NCBI GenBank assembly: GCA_965279135.1
Contig: OZ257133.1
Coordinates: forward strand, 558,001 to 622,000
From: Croceimicrobium sp965279135
Lineage (GTDB): Bacteria; Bacteroidota; Bacteroidia; Flavobacteriales; Schleiferiaceae
Direction of reading: 5' to 3'
Length of the DNA: 64,000 nucleotides
Shown here piece after piece: positions 32,779 through 41,718 of the stretch (its first letter is position 1; each line of letters begins with the position of its first letter). The notes below the pieces were generated by a model. The model did not search any database. It was not told the DNA's origin and was given only the letters and a program-made list of their open reading frames with translations. Position numbers and translations under genes: made by a program.

Positions 32779-33891
32779 TTGAAGTACTACATTATAGCTG
32801 GAGAAGCCAGCGGTGACTTGCATGGCAGTAATCTGATAAAGGCATTAAGACTGAAGGATGACGCTGCAGAGATCAGAGCTTGGGGAGGCGATTTAATGCA
32901 ATCAGCAGGGGCCGAGATAGTAAAGCATTACCGGGATTTAGCATTCATGGGCTTCATCGAGGTTGTACTGAACTTAAGAACCATCCTCGGTAATTTATCC
33001 TATTGCAAAAAGGACATCCTCGACTATCAACCAGATGTTTTAGTGTTAATCGATTATCCCGGCTTCAACATGCGGATTGCCGAGTTCGCCAAGGAGCAAG
33101 GTTTGAAGGTAGTCTACTATATCTCACCTCAGATTTGGGCCTGGAAACAAAATCGCGTGCATAAGCTGAAACGTGATGTCGGCAGGATGCTTACAATACT
33201 ACCTTTTGAGAAGGACTTTTATGCTCGTTTTGATATGGAGGTAAGTTTCGTGGGGCACCCTTTACTTGACGCCATTAAAGATCGTCCTGATTTTGATCCG
33301 GACGATAGAAAAGCAAAGCTCGGAATCCCAAAGGAAGGAAAAGTAGTCGCTTTATTACCTGGTAGTAGGAAGCAAGAAATTAGAGCGATGCTTCCCAAGA
33401 TGATATCAACCGTAGAAGGAATGGGAATGAATTGGGTTTTGGCCGGAGCCCCTTCTCAAGACAAAGAGTTTTATCAGGAAGTTACGGGTCGCACAGAACT
33501 ACCCCTTTATAGCGGTATTACGTATGACCTCTTAGAAATTGCCGATGCAGCCCTGGTTACATCAGGAACAGCGACTTTGGAAACTGCGCTATTTGAAGTT
33601 CCTGAAGTGGTATGTTATCAGGGATCTGAGATTAGTTACCAAATTGCTAAACGACTTGTGAAGGTGCCATTTATTTCTCTGGTAAATCTGGTGATGAACC
33701 GAGAGGTAGTGAAGGAACTGATTCAGAAGGAGTTTAACCTGAAAAATTTGAGAAGAGAACTAGGGAGATGTCTGGATGACTCTCATTCTCAAAAGATAAA
33801 GGGGGATTATGCCGATTTAAAGCAGGCCTTGGGGGGACCGGGAGCTTCTGCCAGGGCAGCGGAAGAAGTATATGATTATGCCTCAACTTAA
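32779..33891 (+). CDS. lpxB: Lipid-A-disaccharide synthase
   Basis: A 370-residue glycosyltransferase (family GT19) that joins UDP-2,3-diacylglucosamine and lipid X in lipid A synthesis at the inner membrane. Landmarks are KYYIIAGEASGDLHGSNL at the start, FMGFIEV, DYPGFNMRIAEFAK, YYISPQIWAWKQNR, LPGSRKQEIRAMLP, and TSGTATLETALFEVPEVVCY. The start codon is TTG (32779); no ATG is near and the family N-terminus begins exactly there. It overlaps the next gene by 20 bases. Confidence 0.96.
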   Translation: MKYYIIAGEASGDLHGSNLIKALRLKDDAAEIRAWGGDLMQSAGAEIVKHYRDLAFMGFIEVVLNLRTILGNLSYCKKDILDYQPDVLVLIDYPGFNMRIAEFAKEQGLKVVYYISPQIWAWKQNRVHKLKRDVGRMLTILPFEKDFYARFDMEVSFVGHPLLDAIKDRPDFDPDDRKAKLGIPKEGKVVALLPGSRKQEIRAMLPKMISTVEGMGMNWVLAGAPSQDKEFYQEVTGRTELPLYSGITYDLLEIADAALVTSGTATLETALFEVPEVVCYQGSEISYQIAKRLVKVPFISLVNLVMNREVVKELIQKEFNLKNLRRELGRCLDDSHSQKIKGDYADLKQALGGPGASARAAEEVYDYAST

Positions 33892-35056
33892 AGCTCGGAT
33901 CTTCATCTTACTATGCTTTTGTGGATTTGCAGCGCATTCCATGGATCTTAAGGTGCGTTTGTTTTCTGATAAGAAGGTCCAACGCTTTGTGATAACCCCT
34001 GACAGTGCAGATTTTGTCTTACTCGCACTTAATAAGGAAGGGGAGTTGGTGGATACTATCTATGATATCTACCAGGATAATCCAAGCCGCAGTTTCGTGG
34101 TGAGTTTAAAAGGCAAAAGGCTTAAACTAAGCGCTGGTGATAGGCATTTAGGAACTTTTCAAGGGCTTTATTTTGAAGGGATAGATACTCTACACCAATT
34201 TAGAATTACCGCGAACCGTCGCAATCGCTCCTATTTCGGAGGTCTGAGGGTCATACCAAAGTCCCAGGAAGTTCACATCATTAATGAGGTGAATCTAGAG
34301 CATTATGTGGCAGGCGTCGTGGAGAGTGAGGCCGGCCATGTTGCCGAATTAGAATTCTTTAAGGCTCAAGCTGTTCTTGCAAGGACCTTCGCTTTAAGGA
34401 ACCTGAACAAACACCTTGCTCAAGGTTATAACTTAAAGGACGATGTGACATCTCAGGTCTATTTTTCCAAGGCACATTATACCAATGCCGAAATGATCCT
34501 TCAAGCAGTGGCCGAAACTCGAGACTCAGTTTTGGTAGATATCGACTGCAAACCGGTTTTAAGTGTTTTTCATGCAAATAGCGGAGGGCAAACGGTAAAT
34601 TCTGAGGACGTTTGGTTAAAACCTGTTGATCAGCTCAGAGCGCAGGAGGATAGCTTTAGCATCGGTGTAGGTTCTTATTCCTGGGAGAAGCGGATAAATG
34701 CCGAACGGTTTTTTAGCTATTTCGCCCGTATGTTCGGGGTTAAGAATGATTCAGAATTGCAAAAAGCCTTACTCAATTTCGAACAATCTAAGCGCCAGAA
34801 GAACTTTGTATACAAGGGTAAGCGTCTAAAGCTTACTAAGGTCAGACAAGATTTTAGATTGCGCTCTACTTATTTTAAAGTCGAGTTGGATGGGGATGAG
34901 GTGGTCCTAAAAGGGAAAGGATATGGTCATGGGGTTGGCTTATCTCAGGATGGGGCGATAGAAATGAGCCGAAAGGGTTATGGGTATAAATCCATCTTAA
35001 TGCATTACTTCCAGGAAATTGAATTTGAACATTTCCACTATATCCTAAAAGCATAA
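33872..35056 (+). CDS. SpoIID/LytB-domain secreted protein
   Basis: A 394-residue exported protein with a short signal peptide (KARIFILLCFCGFAAHS) and the SpoIID/LytB domain: INEVNLEHYVAGVVESEAGHVAELEFFKAQAVLARTFAL, HANSGGQTVNSEDVW, and GKGYGHGVGLSQDGAIEMSRKGYGYKSILMHYF. SpoIID is a lytic transglycosylase for peptidoglycan without stem peptides, so a cell-wall role is likely. The Glu in VESEAGH is the likely catalytic residue by family. Its start lies inside lpxB; ATG at 33872 or 33878 are both possible. Confidence 0.9.
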   Translation: MIMPQLKARIFILLCFCGFAAHSMDLKVRLFSDKKVQRFVITPDSADFVLLALNKEGELVDTIYDIYQDNPSRSFVVSLKGKRLKLSAGDRHLGTFQGLYFEGIDTLHQFRITANRRNRSYFGGLRVIPKSQEVHIINEVNLEHYVAGVVESEAGHVAELEFFKAQAVLARTFALRNLNKHLAQGYNLKDDVTSQVYFSKAHYTNAEMILQAVAETRDSVLVDIDCKPVLSVFHANSGGQTVNSEDVWLKPVDQLRAQEDSFSIGVGSYSWEKRINAERFFSYFARMFGVKNDSELQKALLNFEQSKRQKNFVYKGKRLKLTKVRQDFRLRSTYFKVELDGDEVVLKGKGYGHGVGLSQDGAIEMSRKGYGYKSILMHYFQEIEFEHFHYILKA

Positions 35057-35060
35057 GGGT

Positions 35061-35068
35061 TACATTTG
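35061..35068 (+). promoter_or_regulatory. -7-like box before the CapD-like gene
   Basis: TACATTTG matches TAnnTTTG, 40 bases before the dehydratase start and just after the SpoIID-gene stop. No clear -33 TTG at the right distance was found. Confidence 0.4.
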
Positions 35069-35107
35069 TTACTGCTCCCTATAGGTAGACACCTTAATTA
35101 ATGATGC

Positions 35108-36166
35108 ATGCAACCGTCCGATATTATTTCAAGTGAAATTGCTGATAAGGACAAATCAAGGATCAGCGCTGCTTTTAAGGGAAAACGAGTTATCATCAGT
35201 GGGGCGGCTGGCAGTATTGGCTCTGAGATTAGCAGATGGCTCTTTCGATTCGAAACTGAGGCCATACTATTACTCGACATTTCAGAATCAGGTCTCTTCG
35301 ATCTGGCATCAGAATTGGCTTTTCAAAAAGGAAGTGCTTATTCCAAGGTAAAGTTGGTATTGGCAGACATTCGTAATTCTGAGGAATTATCTGCGAAGCT
35401 TAGTGACTTTAGGCCCGACTATGTTATTCATGCGGCAGCTTATAAGCATGTGCCTTTAATGGAGAAAGATCCAATTTCAGCCGTATCGGCCAATCTACTG
35501 GGTACAGCCAATCTCGCGGAATTAAGTTGTGAATTAGGAGCAGATCGTTTCCTGTTTATAAGTACCGACAAAGCCAATAATCCAAGTAGTACCATGGGAG
35601 CCACCAAATTGGCTGCCGAACGCTACTTACAAAACACCTTTTTCAAAAAACAAGCTACCCAGTTTTTATCTCTAAGGTTAGGGAATATTATGGCCTCCAG
35701 TGGTTCAGTGTATCAGGTCTTTAAAAGACAAATAGATCACGGAGGTCCAATAAGTGTAACTGATCCCAAAGCGAGTAGATACTTCCTGTCGCGAGAAGAT
35801 GCGGTGAATTTAATCCTGAGGACGATTCTTTTCGCCGAGGACAGAGGTAGGTTCACGATCAAATTTGGCAGACGCATAAATATCAATCAATTAGCTCTTG
35901 ATTTAATTGAATCCTCAGGTAAGGAAGGAATAGAAATTCAATACACCGGTCTTAGGCCCGGGGAGCGCTTACATGAAAACTTAACCGTGGATAGCCAGCG
36001 CTATGAGAAAACCAACATTGAAGAGGTACTACGAATAGTTGATGAGTTTGATGATGAATCTATAGACCGGAGCTTCTTGGATCATCTTAAAGTCAATCTT
36101 TATCGAGAAAATTTGATGGAGGACTTAAGCAGGCTAATACCAGAATTGAAATCCATATCAGTTTAG
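35108..36166 (+). CDS. CapD-like nucleotide-sugar 4,6-dehydratase
   Basis: A 352-residue soluble NAD(P)-dependent enzyme of the extended SDR group (polysaccharide biosynthesis protein CapD/FlaA1 type). The nucleotide loop is GAAGSIG (32-38), followed by HAAAYKHVPLMEKDP, STDKANNPSSTMGATKLAAERY and LRPGERLHENL. The catalytic triad has Met in place of Tyr (TMGATK), as in WbpM-like members. The membrane region of large WbpM proteins is missing. It acts on UDP-GlcNAc-type substrates in family members, so it should feed glycan synthesis. It lies upstream of xrtF by 10 bases. Confidence 0.9.
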   Translation: MQPSDIISSEIADKDKSRISAAFKGKRVIISGAAGSIGSEISRWLFRFETEAILLLDISESGLFDLASELAFQKGSAYSKVKLVLADIRNSEELSAKLSDFRPDYVIHAAAYKHVPLMEKDPISAVSANLLGTANLAELSCELGADRFLFISTDKANNPSSTMGATKLAAERYLQNTFFKKQATQFLSLRLGNIMASSGSVYQVFKRQIDHGGPISVTDPKASRYFLSREDAVNLILRTILFAEDRGRFTIKFGRRININQLALDLIESSGKEGIEIQYTGLRPGERLHENLTVDSQRYEKTNIEEVLRIVDEFDDESIDRSFLDHLKVNLYRENLMEDLSRLIPELKSISV

Positions 36167-36176
36167 CCACGATATC

Positions 36177-36773
36177 ATGAATTTCAAACCTACCATTTAC
36201 TTTCTGCTCAAGTTTTTCGCGATATATATTATTGGTAGCTCTCTCTATGGCTATTTCATATCTCAGTATGATTTAAAGAATGAACTGGATCCGGCTACTC
36301 GCTGGGTTACTTATCAATGTGCGGCAACAGCAAATGTTGTGGGTTATGAATCTGAGGTTTTAGAAGATCAGCATTTGATCGATCAATCAGAAGCAGAGCA
36401 GACCTATGATACGCTTTGGCTTGATGCGCAGCAAGCGGTTTCAGTGGAAGAGGGTTGTAATGGAATCAATATTATGATCCTATTTATTGCCTTCGTGGTG
36501 GGCTTTGGAGGAAGGATAAAGAATATGCTGATCTTTATTCCGGCCGGTCTCTTTTTTATCCACCTGGCTAATTTGGGACGCCTGATGTTGCTCAGTATTC
36601 TCAATGTGGAGTTTGATGGAAGAGGATTTCACTTTTTTCATAAGTATGGATTTACAGCAGTACTCTATGTCGCTATTCTTATCCTATGGTATTTCTGGGT
36701 AATGCATTGGAATGGTCGGTCAGAGACCCCAAAAAAGAAGAAAGATGCTCAAAGAGATACTGCACAGTCCTAA
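36177..36773 (+). CDS. xrtF: Exosortase family protein XrtF
   Basis: A 198-residue membrane protein of the exosortase/archaeosortase fold. The Cys-Arg-His active site is visible: C94 in EEGCNGINIMILFIAF, R135 in HLANLGRLMLLS, and a His in FHFFHKYGFTAVLYV (H152 or H155). Five or so membrane spans fit the family. Exosortases cut and transfer proteins with C-terminal sorting tails. XrtF is a Flavobacteriia subtype whose targets are not known to me. It is coupled to a partner gene that starts inside it and stands next to a sugar dehydratase gene. Confidence 0.9.
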   Translation: MNFKPTIYFLLKFFAIYIIGSSLYGYFISQYDLKNELDPATRWVTYQCAATANVVGYESEVLEDQHLIDQSEAEQTYDTLWLDAQQAVSVEEGCNGINIMILFIAFVVGFGGRIKNMLIFIPAGLFFIHLANLGRLMLLSILNVEFDGRGFHFFHKYGFTAVLYVAILILWYFWVMHWNGRSETPKKKKDAQRDTAQS

Positions 36774-37215
36774 ACGGATTTTCCTTCTGCTCTTAGGTGC
36801 TTCAGGCTTATTCACAGTCTATTTCTTTCAACACTATTTGGATTTTTACAATCTATTTCAGCTGAAGGCTCCCCGAGATTTAAGTTATTCCAGTAACTAC
36901 ATCGAGGTAGACTGGTGGGAGTTTACTGTAAACAAGGTGCTGCGCTATCTCCTTAATGACCTTTTTGCAATGGCCATTCTCAGTGCAATGTTTCCACAAA
37001 AGGCCTATGTGCGATTTGCTTTTTATGTATTGATGTTTGGCTTGTTTCTTTTAGTTCCCATCTACATACTGCTCTATTTGTCACAGCCCGAAGGTTTGAG
37101 TTCCTTGATTGGGCACTTACATCGACTGGTGATGAATCCCGTCTTAATGATGCTCCTTATCCCAGCTTTTTTTTACCAGAAACAGCTTGTGCAAGAGGGA
37201 AATAGAGCAAATTGA
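36745..37215 (+). CDS. XrtF-associated membrane protein
   Basis: A 156-residue protein with four hydrophobic segments (RIFLLLLGASGLFTVYFF, LFAMAILSAMF, FAFYVLMFGLFLLVPIYILLYL, and LVMNPVLMMLLIPAFFY). It fits the small membrane protein found directly behind XrtF exosortases in Flavobacteriia. Its start overlaps xrtF by 29 bases, which points to coupled translation. I chose the ATG at 36745, since earlier in-frame codons fall deep inside xrtF. The job in the exosortase system is unknown. Confidence 0.82.
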   Translation: MLKEILHSPKRIFLLLLGASGLFTVYFFQHYLDFYNLFQLKAPRDLSYSSNYIEVDWWEFTVNKVLRYLLNDLFAMAILSAMFPQKAYVRFAFYVLMFGLFLLVPIYILLYLSQPEGLSSLIGHLHRLVMNPVLMMLLIPAFFYQKQLVQEGNRAN

Positions 37216-37247
37216 TGAAATATTCATAAAAAATGAACATTGGACCC

Positions 37248-37278
37248 TTGGCGAGGTTCTATCATTGTAATACTTTTG
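37248..37278 (+). promoter_or_regulatory. Promoter of the YceI-family gene
   Basis: TTG at 37248-37250, a 20-base spacer, and TACTTTTG at 37271-37278 fit the Bacteroidota promoter consensus. The start codon follows 34 bases later. Confidence 0.65.
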
Positions 37279-37312
37279 TTCAGTGTTTAAACATTAATTA
37301 GAAAAACATTTT

Positions 37313-38005
37313 ATGAAAATCGCTAAGCAACTCTTATCCCTTAGTCTGGTAGCTGGCCTTTTAGCCGCTTGTAATAACTCTGCCCCTGAAGCTAATGTAG
37401 AGGCTGAAGAAGCACAGGCAGTAGATGAAACTGCCACTGCAGAAGCTGCTACCTATGCAGTATTAACTGATGCTGATGAAATTAATTGGAGAGGTTATAA
37501 AACCTATTCAGAAGATCAGCATGTAGGTGTAATTCAAGTAAGTGAAGGTAACTTCAAGGTTGAAGATGGAAACCTTGTGGGTGGAGAATTCACTATCGAT
37601 ATGACCTCAATCAGTGGCACTGATGTAGAAGGTGAGTGGAAACAAAAACTGGACGGACACTTAAAAAGTGCGGATTTTTTCCACGTAGATTCTTTTCCTA
37701 CGGCAACTTTTGTAATTACCGCTGTTGCTCCTTACGAAGCTGTAAATGACTCTGTAGAAGCTACTCATAATATTACCGGTAATTTGGATATGCATGGCAT
37801 TACCAAAAGCATCACCTTCCCGGCACAGGTTAGCATCGATGATAACAATGTTAGCTTTAATGCTTCTAACGTAGTGATCGATCGCAGCCAATGGGAAGTA
37901 CGTTTCCGTTCTACTTCATTTACCGAGTTTGTTGACATCGCTAAAGAGAACGTAATCGATAACTCTATCGAATTAGGAATCAACCTTCAGGCTTCTAAGG
38001 GTTAA
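37313..38005 (+). CDS. YceI-family lipoprotein
   Basis: A 230-residue exported lipoprotein. The signal peptide ends in the lipobox LLAAC with Cys at position 20, then an acidic, Ala/Glu-rich linker (~24-45). The rest is a YceI lipocalin-like barrel: INWRGYKTYSEDQHVGVIQVSEGNFKVEDGNLVGGEFTIDM, LDGHLKSADFFHVDSFPTATF, and ITGNLDMHGITKSITFPAQV. YceI proteins bind polyisoprenoid-like lipids in the periplasm. It has its own promoter and terminator. Confidence 0.94.
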   Translation: MKIAKQLLSLSLVAGLLAACNNSAPEANVEAEEAQAVDETATAEAATYAVLTDADEINWRGYKTYSEDQHVGVIQVSEGNFKVEDGNLVGGEFTIDMTSISGTDVEGEWKQKLDGHLKSADFFHVDSFPTATFVITAVAPYEAVNDSVEATHNITGNLDMHGITKSITFPAQVSIDDNNVSFNASNVVIDRSQWEVRFRSTSFTEFVDIAKENVIDNSIELGINLQASKG

Positions 38006-38030
38006 TTCTGAATAAACATTTCTTAAATGG

Positions 38031-38061
38031 AAAGGGTCTCGGCTTAGTCGAGGCCCTTTTT
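38031..38061 (+). terminator. Terminator after the YceI-family gene
   Basis: AAAGGGTCTCG and CGAGGCCCTTT form a stem with one mismatch around GCTTAGT, followed by TTTATTTT. It ends 28 bases before the radC start chosen here. Confidence 0.88.
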
Positions 38062-38088
38062 ATTTTGGTTTATTCATATCCTGATCAT

Positions 38089-38775
38089 TTGACCAAACGC
38101 AATATAAAATCATGGTCCGAAGAGGATCGGCCTCGGGAGAAAATGCTTCAGAAAGGTCCCGAAGCACTGAGCAATGCTGAACTGGTTACCATTCTGTTGG
38201 GCAGCGGGAATTCTGATCAAAGCGCCTTTGATTTGGCTAAGGCCATCCTCGATCAGGTCGATTACAGTTTATTGGATCTATCACGACTTTCTGTTCAAAG
38301 AATCTTAGAGTTTAAAGGGGTGGGGCCAGCCAAGGCAGTTCGCTTGTTAGCCGCATTAGAGTTGGGAAGGCGCAAAGAAGTCTCCAATGCCTTGCAGAGA
38401 AAAAAGCTAAGCTCCAGTTCCCAGGCCGCTGCAATCCTGATGCCGCATCTTGGAGATTTACCGCATGAAGAATTCTGGGCTTTATACCTTAACAACAATA
38501 ATCACCTGATTGCACGAGAAAGGATAAGCAAAGGCGGTTTAAGTGGTACAGTTGCCGATCCAAGAGAGGTCTTTCGCATAGCATTGCAACTCAATAGTAC
38601 AGCCTTAATTATTGCGCATAATCATCCTGCAGGAGGTTTGGAGCCAAGCAGTTCTGATGATGCTATAACACGACAGATGGTGGCTTCAGGTGAAGTCCTG
38701 TTAATCAAAGTCCTCGATCATCTGATCATTACCAATTCTTCATATTACAGTTACAGCGATGAAGGTCGGATGTGA
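38089..38775 (+). CDS. radC: RadC-family JAB/MPN-domain protein
   Basis: A 228-residue protein with a helix-hairpin-helix part (LEFKGVGPAKAVRLLAALELGRR) and a C-terminal JAB/MPN domain with the metal motif AHNHPAGGLEPSSSD (H177, H179, D190). It is called DNA repair protein in annotations, although the repair role is doubtful. The first in-frame start, TTG at 38065, is in the T-tail of the preceding terminator, so I chose the TTG at 38089, which gives the family start MTKRNIKSWSEEDRPREKML. It begins a four-gene operon coupled by 4-base overlaps. Confidence 0.93.
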   Translation: MTKRNIKSWSEEDRPREKMLQKGPEALSNAELVTILLGSGNSDQSAFDLAKAILDQVDYSLLDLSRLSVQRILEFKGVGPAKAVRLLAALELGRRKEVSNALQRKKLSSSSQAAAILMPHLGDLPHEEFWALYLNNNNHLIARERISKGGLSGTVADPREVFRIALQLNSTALIIAHNHPAGGLEPSSSDDAITRQMVASGEVLLIKVLDHLIITNSSYYSYSDEGRM

Positions 38776-40097
38776 AGCAATATCTTTGTTTCATGATCTT
38801 GCTCTACACGCCTCACATGAGTCCACGCCTGCGTTACGTATCGCGTCTAATATTTAAGGGCTTACTTGGTTTAGAGATTAGGTACACTCAGGACAAGGAG
38901 GAATACCTGCAATCTACATTAGCTAAGATCAACTACTCTCGTGATTTCCTGCAAAGTGGGGTCTTTCTACAAGCAAGTCATCTGCTATTTGAAACTGATA
39001 TTTCTGAGCAGGATTTACGTTTTGGACACTATAAAGGAGTCTCTACCTTATTTCAAACCTCTCGGAATTCCACTCTGCCCTTTGATCCTCTAGCTGCAGC
39101 GTTTTACCTGGTTAGTCGATATGAAGAGTATATGCCATTTATCCCGGATGAACATCTTCGTTTTAGTCCTCAGGAATCGGTCCTTTATAAGATGGAAGCA
39201 CTCACGGTTCCGGTTGTTAATGTTTACGCGGAGATTTTAGGGGAACTTCTCCATGAGCATTATCCCAATTTAGAGTTTAAAAAACCTCAATACCGTTTCA
39301 GTGCTTCAGTGGATATCGATAATGCGGCGGCGTTTCTGGGAAAGGGTATCTTCAGGGCAGTAGGAGGGTATTTTCAGGATTTAATCTCTTTGAACTTCCG
39401 AAAGATTTGGGCTCGTACCCGGTGCATTTTTATGGGAGAAAAGGATCCCTTCGACACCTTCGACTATGTATTGGCCCTGATGGAAAAGCACAAGTTCTCC
39501 ACCATCTATTTCGCTCTTTTCGGGCGCATGGGACAGTACGATCGCAGCTTAACTCGCTACAGTAACCGTCTGCAGCGCTATCTAAAAGGGATCGCAGATT
39601 TTTGTGAAATGGGACTGCATCCATCCTATCGATCCAATGAAAGTTTCGATTGGCTGGAAGAAGAACTCATTGCCCTGCAGCGAGTTTTGAAAAAGGATAT
39701 CACTAAGAGCAGACAACACTTTTTAAAACTGAGTTTCCCAATCACCTATCGTAATCTCCTTCAATTGGAGGTAAGTGATGATTATTCCATGGGATATGCC
39801 TCAGAGCATGGTTTTCGCGCCGGTATTTGCACGCCGTTTCGTTTTTATGATTTGGAGCAAGAGGTGGAAACCCCACTATTGATTCATCCCTTTCCCTTCA
39901 TGGACGGTACTTTTATCTATTACCTTCAACAGAAACCAGATGAGGCCTGGCCGATAATCGAGTACTATATTGAGACCTATCGTAAATATGGAGGGGAATT
40001 TATTCCCATATGGCATAATCGGATCTTTAGCGAGAAAGAACCAGAATGGGTAGGATGGAATCGGATATTTGAAAAAATGGTCCAAGCAGCGGTATGA
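38772..40097 (+). CDS. Polysaccharide deacetylase-like protein
   Basis: A 441-residue protein with a unique N-terminal half and a C-terminal deacetylase-like half: FSASVDIDNAAAFLGKG (metal-binding Asp pair), MGLHPSYRSNE (His-x-x-Ser) and GFRAGICTPFRFYD. The layout fits the Bacteroidota family of polysaccharide deacetylase-like proteins (carbohydrate esterase 4 fold). It has no signal peptide, so it is probably cytoplasmic. GTG at 38772 overlaps the radC stop in the same way as the downstream gene pairs overlap; ATG at 38793 is the alternative start. It is linked with an acyltransferase-like gene, so a role in making a surface or cell-wall compound is possible. Confidence 0.82.
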   Translation: MKQYLCFMILLYTPHMSPRLRYVSRLIFKGLLGLEIRYTQDKEEYLQSTLAKINYSRDFLQSGVFLQASHLLFETDISEQDLRFGHYKGVSTLFQTSRNSTLPFDPLAAAFYLVSRYEEYMPFIPDEHLRFSPQESVLYKMEALTVPVVNVYAEILGELLHEHYPNLEFKKPQYRFSASVDIDNAAAFLGKGIFRAVGGYFQDLISLNFRKIWARTRCIFMGEKDPFDTFDYVLALMEKHKFSTIYFALFGRMGQYDRSLTRYSNRLQRYLKGIADFCEMGLHPSYRSNESFDWLEEELIALQRVLKKDITKSRQHFLKLSFPITYRNLLQLEVSDDYSMGYASEHGFRAGICTPFRFYDLEQEVETPLLIHPFPFMDGTFIYYLQQKPDEAWPIIEYYIETYRKYGGEFIPIWHNRIFSEKEPEWVGWNRIFEKMVQAAV

Positions 40098-41014
40098 TTC
40101 AGTTTCGCAGTCAAGCTTATATAGACCTTAAAAAATATGATGCATGCGTACAGCGCGATGCTTCTTCATTGCCCTATGCCCATTCCTGGTATCTCAATGC
40201 AGTTAGTGAGCAATGGGATTGTTTGGTGCTAGGAGATTATGATGCAGTCTGGCCCTTGCCCTTTCGCCGAAAGCTTGGTTTGAAGTACTACTTCCGGCCC
40301 TATGGCATCCAGCAATTAGGGATCTACAGTAAAAAGGAACTCAGTTTAGCTCAGGTGGATGAGTTTATCATTGCCATGACCAAAAAGGTCCATTTTGCGG
40401 ATATCTATCTGAATGAAGGTCAAAGTCTGGCTTCTGAACCTCTTAGAGGTTTGAATCTGCAAGATCAAAGGAATTTCATTTTGCCTCTAAATCGATCCTA
40501 TGAGAAGGTTTACCAGGGCTATAATTCTAATTTAAAGCGGAAGCTTAAGAAGACAGCTAAATCCAATTTACAACTCTTCGAACATGATGGTCCGGATGTA
40601 CTGATGGACCTGTTTAAAGAGGATCAAGGAAAACGCCTCAAGCTTGAAGACGCTTTCTATCGAGGCTTTGAAAAACTATTATTCTTGCTTTTGCACAAGG
40701 GCCTGGCTAAGGTTTACACGATATATGGAGGGCCGAATCAGGTGTTAGCCGGTGCCTTTTTTCTCGAGTATCGCGACCGGAGTATTTTCCTTTTTTCTGC
40801 AAACTCGCAATATGGAAAGGAGCTAAATGCCATGGCGCATCTACTAAATGAATACATAATTTACCATTCTGATAAGTTTAAAATGTTGGATTTTGAGGGA
40901 TCAAATAATCCCGGCTTAGGCCAGTTTTACGCTTCTTTTGGTGCTTTGGAACGAAACTATTCACGCCTGTATTTCAACCGTCTGCCCTGGCCACTTTCAA
41001 CATTTAGGAAATGA
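40094..41014 (+). CDS. FemAB/GNAT-like acyltransferase family protein
   Basis: A 306-residue soluble protein. The C-terminal part (about 150-290) has the GNAT-like pattern seen in FemAB-type and BioF2-like acyltransferases: KVYQGYNSNLKRKLKKTAKSNLQL, LLHKGLAKVYTIYGGPNQVLAGAFFLEYRDRSIFLFSANSQYG and LLNEYIIYHSDKFKMLDFEGSNNPGLGQFYASFGA. Such proteins move an acyl or aminoacyl group to a peptide or sugar. It overlaps both neighbours by 4 bases (ATGA). Substrate unknown. Confidence 0.72.
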   Translation: MIQFRSQAYIDLKKYDACVQRDASSLPYAHSWYLNAVSEQWDCLVLGDYDAVWPLPFRRKLGLKYYFRPYGIQQLGIYSKKELSLAQVDEFIIAMTKKVHFADIYLNEGQSLASEPLRGLNLQDQRNFILPLNRSYEKVYQGYNSNLKRKLKKTAKSNLQLFEHDGPDVLMDLFKEDQGKRLKLEDAFYRGFEKLLFLLLHKGLAKVYTIYGGPNQVLAGAFFLEYRDRSIFLFSANSQYGKELNAMAHLLNEYIIYHSDKFKMLDFEGSNNPGLGQFYASFGALERNYSRLYFNRLPWPLSTFRK

Positions 41015-41718
41015 GAAAATACCGGCATCTTTTCTTTGATTTGGATCATACCCTTTGGGATTTCGAGACCAATTCGCAAGAGGCAATATTGGATTTATAT
41101 CAGAAGCATCAACTAGAAGATAGGCTGGAAACCTCGGTTCACGATTTCATGGCGGCCTATTATCAGATTAATGATGAATTATGGGCCCTATATCGCAAAG
41201 GAGAAGTAACCAAGCAACAATTACGTCACCAACGGTTTCAATCAGCCTTTCACCGTTTTGGTCATTTGGAGCAGGAGATCATTGAGGTGTTTGAGCAAGA
41301 GTACATGTACATTACGCCTCGAAAAACAGCTTTGCTACCGGGTTGTTTACCTATGCTAACTGCCCTAAAGCCTTATTACAGCATGCACATCATCACCAAT
41401 GGCTTTTCAGAAGCACAAAAATTGAAAATGGAAGGGAGCGGCCTGCGACCATTTTTCGATGAGGTGTTCTGTAGCGATGTCGTAGGGATTACCAAGCCTC
41501 AGGCAGGAATCTTTATTGAAGCCCTGAAACAGACTGGTGCTACGCGGAAGAATTCATTGATGATAGGCGATAATCTATCTGCAGATGTATCTGGGGCGAG
41601 AAATGTGGGGATGGATCAGGTTTTTTACAATCCAAAGGGTGATGCTCATCAAGATAAAGTGACCTTCGAAATTACCCATTTGTCAGAACTCACTGAGCTT
41701 CTGCTGCCGTCTGCTTAG
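41011..41718 (+). CDS. YjjG-family HAD pyrimidine nucleotidase
   Basis: A 235-residue HAD-superfamily phosphatase with motif I FDLDHTLWDF near the N-terminus, motif II HIITNGF, motif III KPQAGIF and motif IV MIGDNLSADVSGARNVGM. The WDF after motif I and the cap-domain sequence fit the YjjG group, which removes phosphate from noncanonical pyrimidine nucleotides. It is the last gene of the radC operon and its 3' end overlaps the convergent gene by 29 bases. Confidence 0.93.
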   Translation: MRKYRHLFFDLDHTLWDFETNSQEAILDLYQKHQLEDRLETSVHDFMAAYYQINDELWALYRKGEVTKQQLRHQRFQSAFHRFGHLEQEIIEVFEQEYMYITPRKTALLPGCLPMLTALKPYYSMHIITNGFSEAQKLKMEGSGLRPFFDEVFCSDVVGITKPQAGIFIEALKQTGATRKNSLMIGDNLSADVSGARNVGMDQVFYNPKGDAHQDKVTFEITHLSELTELLLPSA

